From positions 1 to 64,000 of the forward strand of contig NZ_FULE01000030.1 of NCBI RefSeq assembly GCF_900163965.1: a stretch of 64,000 bases of DNA. Direction: 5' to 3'. This DNA is from Vibrio ruber DSM 16370 (GTDB taxonomy: Bacteria > Pseudomonadota > Gammaproteobacteria > Enterobacterales > Vibrionaceae). Under the pieces are notes generated by a model. The model was given only the letters and a program-made list of their open reading frames with translations, did not search any database and was not told the DNA's origin. Numbering within the stretch: position 1 is the stretch's first letter; each line of letters starts with the position of its first letter. Below are positions 22,881 through 31,029 of the stretch, in pieces. The position numbers and the translations under genes were made by a program.

Positions 22881-23711
22881 TTATTGTGCTTCATCCGAGG
22901 GATGACCATGCGCCAACAGTGATTGAATCAACTGTTGCAGAACGGGACGAACCCGTTGCAGTTTCTCCGGATCCAGTTGATAGTCTGATGCAGTTGTCTG
23001 AGTTTCATCGGTGAGGTAGGTGGTTTGAGAAAGCTCCAGTTGCAGCGCATGAATCTGCGCCGAGGGCTGTCCGTATTGACGGGTGATGTATCCCCCTTTG
23101 AACCGCCCGTTGCATACATGGCTATACGGACTTTGCTCAACCAGTTTAGCCACCTGATTCAGTAAGGTCGGAGAGCAGGCAAGCCCGGCATTGTTCCCGA
23201 GATTAAAATCAGGCAGCGTGCCGTCAAACAACATCGGCACCCGGGCAGCAATACTGTGCGCATCAAACAGGATCGCGTAACCATATCGCTCCCGAATCTG
23301 TGCGAGCGTTGCCGTGATTTGTTGATGATAAGGCTGCCAGACTTCTGCTTTGATCCGGGCTTGAGTCACTTCATCAAAGCCAGCCCCCTCGACAAACACC
23401 GGGTTACCAGAGAATAAGATGTCAGGAAACAGGCCTGTGGTTTTACTGGTATATAGTGGCTGGTCATCAATCGGACGATTGAGATCGACCACATAACGAG
23501 AATAGTGAGCTTGAATGACACTGACATCCATCGCTGCTAAAAAATCATACAGTTCAGGTAAGTACCAGTCGGTATCCGGCAGCGCCTGAGCCTCAGAGGT
23601 CAATTGATTTGCCATCCCCGGCAGTAGCGCAGTCCCACAGTGTGGCATACTGACCAACAGCGGGCTCTGCCCCTGACGAAAATGAAATGGTTGCTCAATG
23701 GGTATCGACAT
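22881..23711 (-). CDS. hutG: N-formylglutamate deformylase
   Basis: The 276-residue protein belongs to the N-formylglutamate amidohydrolase family (PF05013), not to the arginase-like formimidoylglutamases also called HutG. It hydrolyses N-formyl-L-glutamate to glutamate and formate, the last step of the five-step hut pathway. Family features are [11 protein letters not shown] near the N-terminus, [12 protein letters not shown], the RYVVDLNRP motif, DAHSI (metal ligands) and the C-terminal [10 protein letters not shown]. Its start overlaps the end of hutI by 17 bp and GGAG lies 10 nt upstream. Pairing with hutF at 27661 makes the assignment consistent. Confidence 0.92.
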   Translation of the reverse strand: MSIPIEQPFHFRQGQSPLLVSMPHCGTALLPGMANQLTSEAQALPDTDWYLPELYDFLAAMDVSVIQAHYSRYVVDLNRPIDDQPLYTSKTTGLFPDILFSGNPVFVEGAGFDEVTQARIKAEVWQPYHQQITATLAQIRERYGYAILFDAHSIAARVPMLFDGTLPDFNLGNNAGLACSPTLLNQVAKLVEQSPYSHVCNGRFKGGYITRQYGQPSAQIHALQLELSQTTYLTDETQTTASDYQLDPEKLQRVRPVLQQLIQSLLAHGHPSDEAQ

Positions 23712-24927
23712 GACTGTTCTCTCCCTTTTTAACGCGTGTTTTCAACAGGTCGCCGCCCAACCAGTAACTGAGTTCTCCGGGACTTTCCACATCCCAGCAG
23801 ACAAAATCGGCGACCTTGCCGACACTCAGTTGTCCGTGAGTTTCAGTTAATCCCAAAGCACGTGCGGCATGAATGGTGGTTGCGGCCAAAGCTTCTTCCG
23901 GGGTCAGGCCGAACAGCGTACACGCCATATTCATCATCAGACGTAAAGAAAGCACCGGAGATGTGCCGGGATTGATATCCGTGGCAACCGCCATCGGCAC
24001 CTGATAGCGACGCAGCAAATCCACGGGCGGACGCTGAGTTTCTTTCAAGGCGAAATAGGCCCCCGGTAACAGCACCGCAACAGTACCGGACTCACGCATC
24101 GCAGCGACATCCCCTTCCGTCATAAACTCCAGATGATCCGCAGACAGTGCCTGAAAACGCGCCGCAAGAGTTGTTCCCCCCTGCGACGACAACTGCTCTG
24201 CATGGAGCTTCACCGGTATCCCGAAAGCGTGGGCGGTTTGAAAATAGCGTTCCACCTGCTCAGGACTGAATGCAATGGTTTCACAAAATGCATCCACTGC
24301 ATCTGCCAGACCACGTTGCGCAATCTCCGGCAATAATTCATCACACAGATAATCGATATAAGCATCGGTACGCCCCTGATATTCGGGCGGCACGGCATGA
24401 GCGGCCAGACAAGTGGTACAAATATCAACCGGATAGTGTTCCGCCAGTTGCCGTGCGACTTCCAGCATCTTCATTTCGTGTTCGGTCGAGAGGCCGTAAC
24501 CGGATTTAATTTCCAGCGTCGTTACCCCATCGCGCATCAGAGATTTCAGCCGTCGAGATGCAGAAATAAACAACTGTTCCGGGGTCGCTTGACGAGTGGC
24601 GTGCACCGACGCTGCAATGCCGCCGCCACTCTGAGCAATCGCCTGATAACTGACCCCGTTGAGCCGCTGTTCAAACTCATGGGCGCGATTACCACCGAAA
24701 ACCAAATGGGTGTGACAATCAACTAAGCCGGGCGTAACCCATCCGCCATGAAGGTGGTGTTCTTGCGCAGCGTGATAGGCAGGTAAATCACCTTGAGGGC
24801 CAATCCATGCAATTCGCCCGTCCCGGACGCCAATCGCAGCATTTTCGATAGCACTATATTGACCATTCACCATGGTCGCGGCATTAAAACCGTACCATAG
24901 TGAATCAAAATTCAGTTGTTCATTCAT
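23695..24927 (-). CDS. hutI: Imidazolonepropionase
   Basis: An amidohydrolase that opens the ring of imidazolone-5-propionate to give N-formimino-L-glutamate. Visible motifs are the metal-binding [20 protein letters not shown] region, [18 protein letters not shown] and [10 protein letters not shown] near the C-terminus. I prefer the ATG at 24927: it overlaps the hutH stop (ATGAATGA), giving translational coupling and ~410 residues. A GTG six codons upstream (24945) is possible but has no better ribosome site. Its 3' end overlaps hutG. Confidence 0.94.
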   Translation of the reverse strand: MNEQLNFDSLWYGFNAATMVNGQYSAIENAAIGVRDGRIAWIGPQGDLPAYHAAQEHHLHGGWVTPGLVDCHTHLVFGGNRAHEFEQRLNGVSYQAIAQSGGGIAASVHATRQATPEQLFISASRRLKSLMRDGVTTLEIKSGYGLSTEHEMKMLEVARQLAEHYPVDICTTCLAAHAVPPEYQGRTDAYIDYLCDELLPEIAQRGLADAVDAFCETIAFSPEQVERYFQTAHAFGIPVKLHAEQLSSQGGTTLAARFQALSADHLEFMTEGDVAAMRESGTVAVLLPGAYFALKETQRPPVDLLRRYQVPMAVATDINPGTSPVLSLRLMMNMACTLFGLTPEEALAATTIHAARALGLTETHGQLSVGKVADFVCWDVESPGELSYWLGGDLLKTRVKKGENSHVDTH

Positions 24928-26470
24928 GATAATCACTTGTGACACTTGGGAGTAAACCGGCGGGCATCAATTCATTATGTGCCGCTTCTGCTAACAGACC
25001 GTTAGCTTTCTCGATATCTGCCGCGAAATAGCGATCTTTATCGTAGAACGGTACGCGGGCACGAAGATCAGCGCGGGCTTGCTCCAGTCGTTCCGTTGAT
25101 TTCAACGGGGCGCGGAAGTCCAGCCCCTGCACCGCTGCCAGTATTTCAACAGCCAGAATACCGCGGGTATTTTCCGCCATATCTTTGAGCCGTCGTGCAG
25201 CAAAGGTTGCCATAGAGACATGATCTTCCTGATTGGCCGAGGTTGGCAGGCTATCGACCGATGCCGGATGAGCAAAGGTTTTATTTTCACTGGCAAGTGC
25301 CGCCGAAGTGACCTGCGCAATCATAAAGCCGGAGTTAACACCACCGTTTTCGACCAAAAATGGCGGCAGCTTACTCAGATGACTATCGATAAGCAACGCC
25401 ATCCGTCGTTCTGACAGGCTGCCGATTTCAGCAATGGCAAGTGCCAGATTATCCGCCGCAAATGCCACCGGTTCGGCATGAAAATTCCCTCCGGAGACAA
25501 TATCCCCCTGCTCAGCAAATACCAGCGGGTTATCCGATACCGCGTTTGCCTCAACCAGCAACGTACTTGCGGCGTGGCGGATCTGCGTTAAGCAGGCCCC
25601 CATCACCTGAGGCTGACAGCGCAGTGAGTATGGGTCTTGCACTTTTTCACAATTGGCATGTGATTCACCCAGTTCACTTTGCTCCGTCAGCAGGTGCCGG
25701 TAGGCCGCAGCCGCATCCATCTGGCCTTGATGGCCGCGCACGGCATGAATCCGCTCATCAAACGGACGCCGGCTACCCAGTGCGGCTTCCACAGACAACG
25801 CACCACAAACCATGGCCGAGGCATAGAGATCTTCCGTCGCAAACAGCCCCTCAAGCGCAAATGCCGTGGATGCTTGTGTTCCGTTCAGTAGCGCAAGCCC
25901 TTCTTTAGGCGCTAATTTGATCGGTTCCATTCCTGCAATCGCCAATGCAGCCCGGCCGGAAATAATCTCGCCTTTATAACGCGCCTGTCCTTCACCGAGC
26001 AGCACCGCACTCATATGGGCAAGCGGGGCTAAATCACCCGATGCACCGACCGAGCCTTTTTGCGGGACACACGGATAAATTTCTTTGTTAATAAGGGTGA
26101 TCATCGCTTCAATCACACTCAGGCGAATACCGGAATAGCCGCGAGCAAGGCTGTTGACTTTGAGTACCATCATCAGGCGAACGGTGGCGTCCTGCATGAA
26201 CTCCCCGATCCCGGCCGCATGAGATAACACGATGCTGCGCTGCAATTCATCTAAATCTTCAGCGGCAATCCGCGTATTGGCCAATAAACCAAATCCGGTA
26301 TTAATTCCGTAAACCGCTTGGTCTTCGACGATCACTCGATTGACAACTTCCGTGCTGGCATGAATCGCCGTAATGGCCTGTTTGTCGAGTGATATTTTAA
26401 CGGGGTTCCGGCTGATTTGACGTAGCTCACTGAGTGTGAGCTTGCCGGGATGTAAGGTTAATTCTGGCAT
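24920..26470 (-). CDS. hutH: Histidine ammonia-lyase
   Basis: Deaminates L-histidine to trans-urocanate and ammonia, the entry step of the pathway. The 516-residue protein has the Ala-Ser-Gly triad that cyclises to the MIO cofactor, in [16 protein letters not shown], plus YGINTGFG near the N-terminus and QEDHVSM in the C-terminal half. The length is normal for the family. It is the first gene of the leftward hutHIGU operon; a HutC-type operator lies 63 bp upstream of its start and a terminator separates it from hutC. GGAGA lies 10 nt before the ATG. Confidence 0.95.
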   Translation of the reverse strand: MPELTLHPGKLTLSELRQISRNPVKISLDKQAITAIHASTEVVNRVIVEDQAVYGINTGFGLLANTRIAAEDLDELQRSIVLSHAAGIGEFMQDATVRLMMVLKVNSLARGYSGIRLSVIEAMITLINKEIYPCVPQKGSVGASGDLAPLAHMSAVLLGEGQARYKGEIISGRAALAIAGMEPIKLAPKEGLALLNGTQASTAFALEGLFATEDLYASAMVCGALSVEAALGSRRPFDERIHAVRGHQGQMDAAAAYRHLLTEQSELGESHANCEKVQDPYSLRCQPQVMGACLTQIRHAASTLLVEANAVSDNPLVFAEQGDIVSGGNFHAEPVAFAADNLALAIAEIGSLSERRMALLIDSHLSKLPPFLVENGGVNSGFMIAQVTSAALASENKTFAHPASVDSLPTSANQEDHVSMATFAARRLKDMAENTRGILAVEILAAVQGLDFRAPLKSTERLEQARADLRARVPFYDKDRYFAADIEKANGLLAEAAHNELMPAGLLPSVTSDYHE

Positions 26471-26532
26471 GAGCTGCTGTTCTCCATCACGTACGCTTCA
26501 GATTGACACTGACCAACGTCATCATGACATTA

Positions 26533-26546
26533 CATGTCTATACAAG
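26533..26546 (-). promoter_or_regulatory. HutC operator upstream of hutH
   Basis: Read on the minus strand the site is CTTGTATAGACATG, one base away from the perfect operator at 27558-27571. It matches the classical HutC recognition pattern (CTTGTATAGACAAG type) of enterobacterial hut promoters. It lies between the hutC terminator and the hutH start, where repressor binding would block hutHIGU transcription until urocanate accumulates. Confidence 0.8.
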
Positions 26547-26616
26547 TTAACCAAACAATAAAAGTAAACACTCGCAAGCGCAAGTGTTTGATCACCGAAG
26601 TCATCACAAAAAGCAT

Positions 26617-26645
26617 AAAAAAAGCAAGGAGGAATTCCCTTGCTT
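26617..26645 (-). terminator. Intrinsic terminator of hutC
   Basis: On the minus strand an 8-bp stem (AAGCAAGG / CCTTGCTT, 8-nt loop) is followed directly by a run of seven T. It lies downstream of hutC and upstream of the hutH promoter, separating the repressor transcript from the catabolic operon. Confidence 0.85.
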
Positions 26646-26712
26646 CAATCAGTCAGACAATCATTACCCGCTTTTTAAATCCTGTTCATGTGTCAAAACC
26701 CGCTCGGTATGC

Positions 26713-27468
26713 TCATTGCTCGAAGTGACCGAATAACTGGAACCTTGACCCCGGCGAAATCAGACGAGCGTTGGTGACAAGCTGCTCACGGCACCAGGTA
26801 CGACGTTTGATCTGCAAGCATGGTTCCGCAGCATCAATTTGCAGTAAAGCACATTCTGCCGGCGAGGCCTGCACCGCTTCGACCAGATGTTCTCCTTCGG
26901 TCATCGGTGCGACTTTCATCAGATAATGGTAGGCGCCGTTGTGCTGAAAATCCTGCTGATCATAATCCGGGGCCAGCTCGGCATTGACCACGCGATACTC
27001 GATTTGAATCGGCAGATCATTCTCAAAATGCAAAATGGTGGCCCGGAAAATCCGGTGATTAGTCCGCACACCAAGGTTCATCGCTTCTTCCATCGTCGCC
27101 TTCGCCAGCGTGATTTCAATCAGCTCGGCGTGATGACGGTGACCACGACTGGCGATTTCATCAGCAATATTGTGTACCTCAAACAGCGCTGAATGGGATT
27201 TTTTCCTTGCAACAAAGGTACCGACCCCCTGCTGACGAAGCAAAACCCCTTCATCGGTCAGTTCCCGCAGCGCACGGTTAACCGTCATACGACTGACATT
27301 CAAAGCTTTGACCATCTCTGACTCAGACGGAACTCGCTGATCCGGTTGCCATTCTCCGGTATCAATCTGACGACAAATCGCTTGTTTCACTTTGGCATAA
27401 ATAGGGCCGGGGGCGTCATCAATCAGTTGCGACAAGTGGTACATCATCTGGGTGGTTGAGTTTTCCAT
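26713..27468 (-). CDS. hutC: Histidine utilisation repressor HutC (GntR family)
   Basis: The ~251-residue protein has an N-terminal GntR winged helix (PIYAKVKQAICRQI, PSESEMVKALNVSRMTVNRAL, GVGTFVA) and a C-terminal UTRA ligand domain (ASRGHRH to LISPGSRFQL). HutC represses hut genes and is released by urocanate. The reading frame is open to 27708, but the extra N-terminal residues do not belong to the family, so I place the start at the ATG at 27468. It sits between the two hut transcription units, with a HutC operator on each side, which implies autoregulation. Confidence 0.93.
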   Translation of the reverse strand: MENSTTQMMYHLSQLIDDAPGPIYAKVKQAICRQIDTGEWQPDQRVPSESEMVKALNVSRMTVNRALRELTDEGVLLRQQGVGTFVARKKSHSALFEVHNIADEIASRGHRHHAELIEITLAKATMEEAMNLGVRTNHRIFRATILHFENDLPIQIEYRVVNAELAPDYDQQDFQHNGAYHYLMKVAPMTEGEHLVEAVQASPAECALLQIDAAEPCLQIKRRTWCREQLVTNARLISPGSRFQLFGHFEQ

Positions 27469-27557
27469 CGATTTACAGCTATCCACTGGCAGTATAAAGA
27501 CCGGATTATAGCGGAAAAATGAACCACTTAACAGGACAGGCATAGACAATAACATAA

Positions 27558-27571
27558 CTTGTATAGACAAG
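27558..27571 (+). promoter_or_regulatory. HutC operator between hutC and hutF
   Basis: CTTGTATAGACAAG is a 14-bp near-perfect palindrome identical to the HutC consensus pattern. It lies in the 192-bp divergent region, 90 bp from the hutC start and 90 bp from the hutF start, so one site could control both directions. AGGACAGGCA and ACGAGGACACACGCG copies of the dispersed motif flank it at 27533-27542 and 27603-27617. Confidence 0.85.
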
Positions 27572-27660
27572 ATAAATTCTGCTAGACTCCCGAACATCGG
27601 TAACGAGGACACACGCGCACAATAGCGAGCGATCAGTAACCAGTAACAAGGACAGACGCG

Positions 27661-29115
27661 ATGACAAACCAGCAAGGAACTCAGCAAGATGCTCCACAAA
27701 GAAGCCAATCAAACAGCACTTTTCTGTTTGCTGAGCTGGCATGGCTCCCGACCGGCTGGCAGCACAATGTGCTGTTTGAGATTGTTGAGGGTCACTTTGC
27801 TCAGGTCACGGCCAATACCACACCAGTAGATGGCGCGCAGCATCTGCAAGGCCCGGTGCTGCCGACTCTGGCCAATGTGCATTCCCACGCCTTTCAGCGT
27901 GTCATGGCCGGCATGGCAGAAGTCAGCCTCAACCCAGATGACAGCTTCTGGAGCTGGCGTGATTTAATGTACAAAATCGTCGGACGGCTCTCCCCGCAAC
28001 AAGTTCACGTCATCGCCACACAGTTATATATTGATATGCTCAAAGCCGGTTATACTCAGGTTGGTGAGTTCCACTACCTTCATCACGATCCGTCCGGTCA
28101 ACCTTACCGCGATCCCGCTGAAATGGCCCACCAGCTCCTGAATGCAGCAGATAGCTCGGGGATAGGCATGACTCTGCTGCCAGCCCTGTACAGCTATGCC
28201 GGTTTTGGAGGACAGGCACCCAATCAAGGACAGGCGCGCTTCATCCATTCATCAGACAGTTATCTGCAACTGCAACAGCAGCTTGCCAGTGAACTGAAGA
28301 GGGCAGAGTTTTCGGAAAAGTTTTCGGGGACACACGCCCATAGCCGCCATCGGCTGGGGATCTGCTTTCATTCGTTACGAGCCGTGAATCAACAGCAGAT
28401 TCAAGAGGTGCTGGCAGCCCTTGACCACCACGGGCAGCCCATCCACATTCACATCGCGGAGCAACAGAAGGAAGTCACCGATTGCCTGAACTGGAGCCAG
28501 CAGCGGCCAGTCGAGTGGTTGCACAATCATATCGGTCTCAATGATCGCTGGTGCCTGATTCATGCCACCCATCTCAGCCATAACGAGATTCAGATGATCG
28601 CTGACAGCGGTGCCGCGGTTGGTTTGTGTCCGACCACCGAAGCCAATCTGGGAGATGGTATTTTCCCCGGGGTAGAATTTACTCAGGCTGGCGGCCGGTG
28701 GAGTATTGGTTCCGACAGCCATGTCTGTTTGTCTGCTACAGAGGAATTACGCCTGCTGGAATATAGCCAACGGCTGCGTGACCAACAGCGGAACCGTCTC
28801 TACAGCCAGTCACAAAATCATGTTGGCGATCATCTCTATACCCAAGCATTAAACGGTGGTAATCAAGCTTGCGGTATTCAATTAGGGCTTTCTGTCGGAT
28901 GCCGGGCTGACTTGATGGTGCTGGATTCGACACATCCCCTATTGATGGCAAGTCAGACACCAGACCTCATCAACCGCTGGTTATTTGCCTGTCATGACAA
29001 CCTGATTAAAGACGTGTTTGTCGCGGGAAAACAGTGCATTGCAGACGGTCACCACGCATTAGAAGACCACAGCCGCCGCGAATTTGCCGAGATCATTAAA
29101 CAGGTGATTGTTTAA
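27661..29115 (+). CDS. hutF: Formimidoylglutamate deiminase
   Basis: An amidohydrolase of 484 residues that converts N-formimino-L-glutamate to N-formyl-L-glutamate and ammonia, feeding the HutG deformylase. Visible features are PTLANVHSHAFQRVMAG (metal-binding HxH), SFWSWRD, YLHHDPSG, HIHIAEQQKEV, LIHATHL and GSDSHVC. The start is the only Met in range; AAGGA of a motif copy at 27647-27660 provides the ribosome site. The protein has ~20 extra residues before LFAELAWLP and a polar insertion at about residues 213-232. The DNA of that insertion contains a copy of the dispersed GGGGACACACGCC motif. It is divergent from hutC. Confidence 0.93.
   Translation: MTNQQGTQQDAPQRSQSNSTFLFAELAWLPTGWQHNVLFEIVEGHFAQVTANTTPVDGAQHLQGPVLPTLANVHSHAFQRVMAGMAEVSLNPDDSFWSWRDLMYKIVGRLSPQQVHVIATQLYIDMLKAGYTQVGEFHYLHHDPSGQPYRDPAEMAHQLLNAADSSGIGMTLLPALYSYAGFGGQAPNQGQARFIHSSDSYLQLQQQLASELKRAEFSEKFSGTHAHSRHRLGICFHSLRAVNQQQIQEVLAALDHHGQPIHIHIAEQQKEVTDCLNWSQQRPVEWLHNHIGLNDRWCLIHATHLSHNEIQMIADSGAAVGLCPTTEANLGDGIFPGVEFTQAGGRWSIGSDSHVCLSATEELRLLEYSQRLRDQQRNRLYSQSQNHVGDHLYTQALNGGNQACGIQLGLSVGCRADLMVLDSTHPLLMASQTPDLINRWLFACHDNLIKDVFVAGKQCIADGHHALEDHSRREFAEIIKQVIV
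28326..28339 (+). repeat. Dispersed motif copy inside hutF coding sequence
   Basis: CGGGGACACACGCCC reads as part of the residues FSGTHAH in HutF and lies after a short tandem of GTTTTCGG. It matches intergenic copies at 29136-29148 and 37068-37080 over GGGGACACACGCC. Two weaker matches (GGAGGACAGGCACC at 28207-28220 and AAGGACAGGCGCG at 28226-28238) also lie in hutF. The first of these encodes the conserved GGQAP and is probably fortuitous. Confidence 0.6.
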
Positions 29116-29448
29116 AAACTACGGGGAGAAATTACGGGGACACACGCCTTAATATAAACGAAAGGATAAAGGACACACGCCCAAATAAGGAGGACAGACA
29201 CCATCTTTCACCATCAACCGTCAAATAAGGAGAACAGGCACCATCTTTCACCATCAATCGGCACTTCCTTACGAGGACACTCTTTCTTACAAGGACAAGA
29301 AATTAGCGGGACAGGCACCTTCATTGATTGAATGACTATAAGGGTGATTAAGGAGGATGATTAAGGAGGACACACGCCAAAAAATCGTAGCACTAACGTT
29401 ATCTTGGCGTGGGATTGAATCCATCACTCATGTGATTCCGAAGCAAGG
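29116..29448 (+). repeat. Motif-rich intergenic region after hutF
   Basis: No gene is apparent in this 333-bp stretch. It holds at least six copies of the dispersed motif in one orientation: GGGGACACACGCC at 29136, GGACACACGCC at 29171, GGAGGACAGACACC at 29189, GGAGAACAGGCACC at 29229, GCGGGACAGGCACC at 29307 and GGAGGACACACGCC at 29365. Shorter forms lie near 29273 and 29291. The last full copy is followed by TTGGCGTG at 29404-29411, which can pair with CACGCCAA at 29373-29380, giving a hairpin like those of REP elements. It separates the convergent hutF and DUF3833 genes. Confidence 0.7.
29182..29261 (+). repeat. Two tandem copies of a 40-bp unit
   Basis: The unit begins CAAATAAGGAG and ends in CCATCTTTCACCATCAA plus three more bases. 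The second copy follows directly with four base differences. Each unit contains one dispersed-motif copy, so this is local amplification of a motif-bearing unit. Confidence 0.75.
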
Positions 29449-29991
29449 TTACTTTGCAAAAAACAGTGTAATACGTCCGACTTCCAGACCGAACTTGCGA
29501 ATACTGGTGACATTAAACAGGTGTTTTTCGTCCTGACGGAACAGCCAATCATCAAAGGACACCGTGATTTCACTGTCATCCGTCTTAAGCAAAAAATCGT
29601 ACTGCCACTGTAACGCATTCCCGACTTCCTGCCCTGTCGCGACGCCAATGATATCGTCAGCTCGCCCTTCATAATGTCCGTCGGCACTGCGGGTAATCGT
29701 CCAGATGCGCTGATTTTTTTCACCATCATGAAAAACAAAGTCTTCCACTAAGGTCAGCGTATCATCGGTGACTGTCCCTTTAATTTTGACTGTCCCTTTA
29801 ATTTTGACCTCAAAGCGGCGCGTCTGTTTACCACTGTAATCCTGTACCATCCCCCATGCATGAGTCTCTCCCTGAAAATAGCCAAACAGATCAAAAGCGG
29901 GTTGGCTGGCCTGATACTCTTTTAAGTCGGCGGAACAACCGACAATAAGCATCACCATCACCAGCGACAGAACTTTCAGCATATGTCTCAT
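29449..29991 (-). CDS. DUF3833 lipoprotein
   Basis: The 180-residue protein has a lipoprotein signal peptide with lipobox IVGC-S near residue 19, followed by a DUF3833-type beta-rich domain (FDLFGYFQGETHAWG, TLVEDFVFHDGE, DWLFRQDEKHLFNVTSIRKFG). DUF3833 genes are typically the last gene of the cfa/DUF1365/DUF2878 lipid operon, as here; the biochemical function is unknown. Its start overlaps the preceding gene by 4 bp. A perfect 18-bp tandem duplication at 29771-29806 repeats six residues (VKIKGTVKIKGTV) without breaking the frame. Confidence 0.85.
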   Translation of the reverse strand: MRHMLKVLSLVMVMLIVGCSADLKEYQASQPAFDLFGYFQGETHAWGMVQDYSGKQTRRFEVKIKGTVKIKGTVTDDTLTLVEDFVFHDGEKNQRIWTITRSADGHYEGRADDIIGVATGQEVGNALQWQYDFLLKTDDSEITVSFDDWLFRQDEKHLFNVTSIRKFGLEVGRITLFFAK

Positions 29992-30551
29992 GGTTTCATT
30001 CCTATTAATTGATTGCGAAGTTTCGGATACTCAGCATTCGGTGACAGCCAAATCGACAAAAATGCATCATTCAACTGTTTATTTGCCACCTTGCCGAGCA
30101 GACGTTGCTGCCCTTGCAGGGGAAAGTAATACAACTGCCCTGAACGACCATCGGAGACATATGCCAGACGCTCTCCCGTTTTAACACTGGGCATCATTTC
30201 AGCCAGCACTGTTAGCCACGCGTCCGATTGCGTCGTTTCATACCCCAGCCTCTCCCACTGCGCTTGGGTTTCCTCAAGTAATTCTTTGCTGCTGATATCA
30301 CGTAAATACCGAATCTCTAAGGCTAAAGGATGTGGTGAAACATCATCTTTTACCTGATGATAGTCACCATCAGGTGTACGTAGCTGTGATGAGTAAATAT
30401 CAAACCACAGCCAAGATAAGGTTGCCTGACCGACAACCGGCCAGTCAGTCCACGGTTTAGATGACTGTCCCTGCATGTCAGCCCCGTTAGCGGTGGCGGT
30501 CCAGAGGATCGCGATCAGATAAAACTTTACGGTTAAACGTGGCGTTTGCAT
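29988..30551 (-). CDS. Chalcone-isomerase-like exported protein
   Basis: The 187-residue protein has an N-terminal signal peptide (FYLIAILWTATANGA) and then a chalcone-isomerase-like fold (PF16036 type): VGQATLSWLWFDIYSSQLRTPDG, LEIRYLRDISSKELLEET and a C-terminal FLSIWLSPNAEYPKLRNQLIG. Bacterial members bind lipids or fatty acids rather than chalcones, and their role in this operon is not established. The start overlaps the 3' end of the DUF2878 gene by 65 bp, but later Met codons would remove the signal peptide, and AAAGG is well placed. It is translationally coupled to the DUF3833 gene. Confidence 0.78.
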   Translation of the reverse strand: MQTPRLTVKFYLIAILWTATANGADMQGQSSKPWTDWPVVGQATLSWLWFDIYSSQLRTPDGDYHQVKDDVSPHPLALEIRYLRDISSKELLEETQAQWERLGYETTQSDAWLTVLAEMMPSVKTGERLAYVSDGRSGQLYYFPLQGQQRLLGKVANKQLNDAFLSIWLSPNAEYPKLRNQLIGMKP

Positions 30552-31029
30552 TCCTAAATACCTTTATCAGTAATAATGATAGCCCGAACCATTCCAAAAA
30601 CAGGACACACACCGCTCCTATAACAGGCCATTCAAAGTGTACGGCACCAAACCGATAGCCCGCCCAGTAACTCAGAGCCCCACCGAGTGCCGTTGCGCTG
30701 AGAATAAGTAAAGGCGGTAAGTGGCTGACGGCCGGTATGGCAAAGCTGGCAAACCAAGCAAAGGCAAACCACAACCCGATCAGCCAGATCGGCAGATAGG
30801 ACGTGGGAAAGGCAAATAATCCGCTATATAGATTGATGTAATCCAATGTGATACCGATAGCTGCCACAGCAATGATGCGGCTGAGAACCAACGGATAGCG
30901 TAATGCAGTATACGCCATCGTGACGGTTACCAATCCAATCGTGACCCACTGCAAACGCGCCTGTCCCAATACGGCGAGTAGCCAAATCGCTTCAAACCAT
31001 AGTGAAACCAGCAGGAAACGGTGCATCAT
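30487..31029 (-). CDS. DUF2878 integral membrane protein
   Basis: From the ATG at 31029, which overlaps the stop of the cfa-like gene (ATGA), the protein has 180 residues and about five or six hydrophobic helices (for example FLLVSLWFEAIWLLAVLG, WLIGLWFAFAWFASFAIP and VIGAVCVLFLEWFGLSLLLI). It matches the DUF2878 family found after cfa-like genes in Vibrio and relatives. The frame extends upstream to 31113, but those residues overlap the cfa-like gene and are polar, so they are not part of it. A membrane role in the lipid-modification operon is inferred from context. Confidence 0.82.
   Translation of the reverse strand: MMHRFLLVSLWFEAIWLLAVLGQARLQWVTIGLVTVTMAYTALRYPLVLSRIIAVAAIGITLDYINLYSGLFAFPTSYLPIWLIGLWFAFAWFASFAIPAVSHLPPLLILSATALGGALSYWAGYRFGAVHFEWPVIGAVCVLFLEWFGLSLLLIKVFRNANATFNRKVLSDRDPLDRHR

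Noticed and set aside
25441..25908. 155-codon frame antisense to hutH
   Set aside because: It is Pro/Arg-rich shadow sequence over a clear hutH reading frame.
27469..27708. N-terminal extension of hutC to 27708
   Set aside because: It would place coding sequence over the hutC/hutF promoter and the HutC operator, and the residues do not fit the GntR family.
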